Below, in pieces: positions 61,133 to 64,000 of a stretch of 64,000 nucleotides of DNA. Each line of letters starts with the position of its first letter. Within the stretch, counting starts at the first letter, position 1. The notes under the pieces were generated by a model that was not told the DNA's origin, searched no databases, and saw only the letters and a list, made by a program, of their open reading frames with translations. The translations under genes and the position numbers were made by a program. This DNA is from Lentzea tibetensis (GTDB lineage: Bacteria; Actinomycetota; Actinomycetes; Mycobacteriales; Pseudonocardiaceae). Location of the stretch: assembly GCF_007845675.1 (NCBI RefSeq), contig NZ_VOBR01000006.1:370198-434197 (forward strand). Reading direction: 5' to 3'.

Positions 61133-63777
61133 TTGTCTCCCGCGTCCTCGGTGCTCTCCGCGTCGTCGTTCGCGGTCTCGCCGTCGCCTGCGTCCTGGAC
61201 GTCCTCGGTCAGCTCGAACGCGCGCTCGGCGGCGTCGGTCTCACCCTCGTCGTCGGCCTCAGCGGCGTTGAGGAACCACTTCACGGCTTCCTCGGTGCGC
61301 CCGGCAGCCGCCAGGTTGTCCGCGTAGGCGTAGAACAGCCGTGCGCTGAACTCGGTGCGGTGACCGGGGTCGAGGTCGGGCCCCTGCAGCGCGACGACCG
61401 CCGCGTCCAGCTGACCCATGTCCCTGCGCGCACCGGCCGCGACGATCCGCAGCTCGACGGCCTCTTCGTCCGGCAGCTTCAGTCCCTTGGCCTCACGGGC
61501 GAGCTCGATGGCCCGCTCGGGCCTGCCGAGCGCGCGTTCGCAGTCCGCCATGATCGCCAGGTGGCCGGTGCCGGTGGTCATCCGCCGCGCGGCCCGCAGT
61601 TCGGACAGCGCCTCGGCCCACTCGCCCGCGAAGTACGCGGTCAGGCCGGCCGCCTCGCGGACGACACCGACGCGCGCCGCCTTGCTGCGGGCGTGCCGTG
61701 CGTGCTCGAGCGCCAGCTCCGGCTCGCTGTCGATCAGCAGACCGGCCGCGGCCAGGTGCCTGCCCACGATCTCGGCGAGGCCCTTGGGGAGGCTGCGCAG
61801 CTCGCCCCGGATCTCCGGGTCGAGCAGCGAGATGTCGGCGTCCTCGGGGAGCTCGGGTGCCCGGCCCCGGACGGGAGCGGACTCCTCGTCCCGGTCACGC
61901 CCGCGGTCGCCCGCGTCGTCGCGCCTGTCGCTGCCGCGCTGGTCGCTGTCACTGTCATCGCGGCGGCTGTCGCCGGCCTCGTCAGCGGCGCGCTCGTCCT
62001 CGCGGTCGTCAGCACCGCTCTCGTCGGCGTCGCGCTCAGTTGAGTCGCGCTCGTCGATCTCGTCGTCCTCGCGGTCGACGTCGTCGGCCTCAACCGCGCT
62101 CGGGGCGTCGGTCGAGTCGTCGGCCTGCACAGCCTCGGCAGAACTCACAGTGGATGCGGAGACCGCGGCCTCGTCGACATCGGTCTGGTCGGCGGTCTTC
62201 TCGTCGACCTGGCTCGGCTCGGCGGCGCGCTCCTGGAAGCGTGCCGCGCGCTCACGGCTGCGCTGGTCGCGGCGGTCGTCCGTGGGACGGTCGCTGCTCG
62301 CCGGACGGTCATCGCGGCGGTAGCCGCCCTGGTCGTCACGGCGGAACTGCTTGCGCTCGCCCGTGTGGCGGTCGTCGCGGGGCTTGAAGTCGCGACGGTC
62401 GTTGTCGCGCGGCTTGAAGTCCCTGCGGTCGCCACCGCGGTCGTCACGCGGACGGTCGTCGCGGGAGCGGAAGCCGCCGGAAGGACGGTCGCCACCGCGG
62501 TCGTCGCGGGGCTTGAAGTCCCTGCGGTCGCCACCGGAGCGGGGGTAGCCGCCGCGGTCGCTCGAAGGACGGTCGTCGCGCCCGCGGTAACCGCCCTCAC
62601 GACGGTCGCTGCCGGAGCTGTCGTCACGGCGGTAGCTCGGACGATCGCTCGAGCGGTCGTCACGCGGCTTGAAGCCACCGCGGTCGCCACCGGAACGGCC
62701 GCGATCGCCGCCCGCGCGGTCATCGCGACGGAAACCGCCGCGGTCACCGGAGCTGGAACGGTCGCCGCGGTAACCACCGCGGTCGCCCGACGAGTCGTCG
62801 CGGCGGTAGCTGGGACGGTCGCTCGAAGAGCGGTCGTCACGGCCGCGGTAACCGCCACGGTCGCTGGAGCTGTCGTCACGGCGGTAGCTGGGACGGTCGC
62901 CGCCACGGTCGTCGCGCGGCTTGAAGCCACCGCGGTCGCCACCGGTGCGGTTGTAGCCGCCGCGGTCGCTGGACGAACGGTCGTCACGGCCGCGGTAACC
63001 GCCCGAAGGACGGTCGCCACCGCGGTCGTCGCGGGGCTTGAAGTCCCTGCGGTCGCCACCGGAGCTGGAACCCTTGTAGCCACCCCGGTCCGAGCTGGGG
63101 CGGTCGTCACGGCCGCGGTAACCACCGCGGTCGCCGGAGCTGTCGTCACGGCGGTAGCTGGGACGGTCCGAGCCGGCGCGATCGTCACGCGAGCGGAAGC
63201 CGCCGCGGTCGCTGCTGCTCGACGAACCCTTGTAGCCACCCCGGTCGGAACCCGCGCGGTCGTCGCGCCGGAAACCACCGCGGTCGCCGCCGGTGCTGGA
63301 ACCCTTGTAACCGCCGCGGTCCGAGCTGGGGCGGTCGTCACGGCCGCGGTAACCACCGCGGTCGCTGCCGGAGCTGCCGGAACCCGAACGGTTGTAGCCA
63401 CCGCGGTCGCTCGACGAGCGGTCAGAGCTGGGGCGGTTGTAGCCGCCTCGGTCGCTGCTCGAGTCGTCGCGGCGGTAGCTGGGGCGGTCGGAGCCGGCCC
63501 GGTCATCGCGGCGGTAGCCGCCCTGGTCGTCACGGCGGAACTGCTTGCGCTCGCCCGTGTTGCGGTCATCGCGGGGCTTGAAGTCGCGACGGTCGTTGTC
63601 GCGCGGCTTGAAGTCACGGCGGTCCGAGGACGACTTCGCACGGTCGTCGCGGCTGCCGGTACTGCTGCTGCTGCTGTTGAACTTTCGATCGCCTGTTGGG
63701 CGGCCACCATCGGAACGGCGCGGTCGGTCTCCCTGGCCACGCTGACGGTCGCCGGGACGATCCCCGAACCTGGACAC
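61129..63777 (-). CDS. RGG/RDD-repeat protein with C-terminal TPR domain (Rv1691-like)
   Basis: A protein of 882 residues. The C-terminal 220 residues are a helical TPR-like domain (P-E-L-P-E-D-A-D-I-S-L-L-D-P-E-I-R-G-E-L, then A-L-E-H-A-R-H-A-R and L-A-R-E-A-K-G-L) as in the mycobacterial homologue. Residues 1 to about 515 consist of repeats built from D-R-G-G-Y, R-G-R-D-D-R, P-S-Y-R-R-D-D and D-F-K-P-R-D-D units, followed by an acidic stretch (about 515-660). The first part is disordered, arginine- and aspartate-rich and RGG-like, suggesting RNA contact. GTG at 63777 follows a perfect AGGAGG five bases upstream. First gene after the rRNA operon. Confidence 0.9.
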   Translation of the reverse strand: MSRFGDRPGDRQRGQGDRPRRSDGGRPTGDRKFNSSSSSTGSRDDRAKSSSDRRDFKPRDNDRRDFKPRDDRNTGERKQFRRDDQGGYRRDDRAGSDRPSYRRDDSSSDRGGYNRPSSDRSSSDRGGYNRSGSGSSGSDRGGYRGRDDRPSSDRGGYKGSSTGGDRGGFRRDDRAGSDRGGYKGSSSSSDRGGFRSRDDRAGSDRPSYRRDDSSGDRGGYRGRDDRPSSDRGGYKGSSSGGDRRDFKPRDDRGGDRPSGGYRGRDDRSSSDRGGYNRTGGDRGGFKPRDDRGGDRPSYRRDDSSSDRGGYRGRDDRSSSDRPSYRRDDSSGDRGGYRGDRSSSGDRGGFRRDDRAGGDRGRSGGDRGGFKPRDDRSSDRPSYRRDDSSGSDRREGGYRGRDDRPSSDRGGYPRSGGDRRDFKPRDDRGGDRPSGGFRSRDDRPRDDRGGDRRDFKPRDNDRRDFKPRDDRHTGERKQFRRDDQGGYRRDDRPASSDRPTDDRRDQRSRERAARFQERAAEPSQVDEKTADQTDVDEAAVSASTVSSAEAVQADDSTDAPSAVEADDVDREDDEIDERDSTERDADESGADDREDERAADEAGDSRRDDSDSDQRGSDRRDDAGDRGRDRDEESAPVRGRAPELPEDADISLLDPEIRGELRSLPKGLAEIVGRHLAAAGLLIDSEPELALEHARHARSKAARVGVVREAAGLTAYFAGEWAEALSELRAARRMTTGTGHLAIMADCERALGRPERAIELAREAKGLKLPDEEAVELRIVAAGARRDMGQLDAAVVALQGPDLDPGHRTEFSARLFYAYADNLAAAGRTEEAVKWFLNAAEADDEGETDAAERAFELTEDVQDAGDGETANDDAESTEDAGDK

Positions 63778-63808
63778 CAAATCCTCCTGTGGATATGGAC
63801 GCACTGAA

Positions 63809-63857
63809 AGGGGCCTGCGAGAGAGCACTCTGTAGTGTGCCCCCATCGCAAGCCCCT
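63809..63857 (-). terminator. Stem-loop after the 5S rRNA gene
   Basis: AGGGGCCTGCGA (63809-63820) and TCGCAAGCCCCT (63846-63857) form a 12-bp stem with one U-G pair in RNA, read on the minus strand. It is placed 13 nt after the 5S rRNA and probably terminates the rRNA operon, before the promoter of the repeat-protein gene, for which no clear -10/-35 is seen. Confidence 0.6.
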
Positions 63858-63870
63858 TCAGGGAAGTAAA

Positions 63871-63987
63871 GTTCGGCGGCGACCTACTCTCCCACACCGT
63901 CACCAGTGCAGTACCATCGGCGCAGAAGGGCTTAACTACCGGGTTCGGAATGGGACCGGGTGTTTCCCCAACGCTATAACCACCGAA
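63871..63987 (-). rRNA. rrf: 5S ribosomal RNA
   Basis: Read on the minus strand the 117-nt sequence starts TTCGGTGGTTATAGC and has the conserved C-C-C-A-T-T-C-C-G-A-A-C loop, the middle TAGTTAAG and the 3' end GTAGGTCGCCGCCGAAC, which pairs with the 5' end. This is a typical actinobacterial 5S rRNA. 16S and 23S should lie to the right, outside the window, on the same strand. Confidence 0.95.
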
Positions 63988-64000
63988 ACACTATGGAAAT

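Noticed and set aside
62300-63720. Repeats resembling a CRISPR array.
   Set aside because: Repeats are codon-based, irregular in length and in frame with a protein; there are no cas genes or regular spacers.
1-64000. tRNA genes.
   Set aside because: I saw no cloverleaf with GTTCGA-type T-loop plus 3' pairing in intergenic regions; a dedicated search could still find one.

Overview
The window is high-GC actinobacterial chromosome. Frequent GTG starts, the actinobacterial gene order parA-scpA-scpB-rluB and HAD-tlyA-nadK-recN-steA-steB-pyrG-Nudix, a conservon-type signalling operon, DUF574 methyltransferase, snapalysin and PhoX-like secreted proteins all fit. The overall mix suggests a Pseudonocardiales member (Lentzea/Saccharothrix-like); the genus is inference.

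Layout. 1-6 kb: end of a probable membrane protein, an intergenic nested palindrome, a GCS2-type carboxylate-amine ligase, a reduced iron-redox-like protein, a STAS protein, an FCY1-like cytosine deaminase and a secreted M6 metalloprotease. 6-13 kb: an Nramp-like transporter, then a divergent module of TPR-CHAT caspase-like protease, cytoplasmic subtilisin-like protease, ECF sigma factor and a small translationally coupled protein. 13-21.5 kb: DUF574 methyltransferase with a GGDEF/degenerate-EAL protein, two secreted proteins (snapalysin, PhoX-like), and a three-gene conservon (sensor kinase, Roadblock, GTPase) without its usual DUF742 member. 21.7-28.2 kb: a NitT/TauT-type ABC importer whose binding-protein gene is separated from the permease/ATPase operon by pobA, an IniB-like acidic protein and a palindrome-rich repeat region.

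28.3-40.2 kb: four paralogous membrane proteins (DNA-binding HTH, nSTAND NTPase, one transmembrane helix, outer beta-propeller) around one ArsR-like regulator. Two of the promoters carry the same array of TTGTTCAG half-sites, and all four proteins end in the same two-cysteine motif. With the CHAT module this is the most unusual part of the window.

40.3-64 kb: conserved core, all on the minus strand apart from one insertion and one small membrane gene. It holds chromosome segregation (parA, RHH protein, scpA, scpB), rluB, xerD, alanine dehydrogenase, Nudix, pyrG, the SteA/SteB cell-division pair, four small paralogous membrane proteins, recN, nadK, tlyA, a HAD phosphatase and a very repetitive RGG/RDD-rich TPR protein directly downstream of a 5S rRNA that ends an rRNA operon entering from the right. 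An apparently intact TnpB element sits between scpA and scpB. From memory the order closely follows the M. tuberculosis Rv1691-Rv1711 block.
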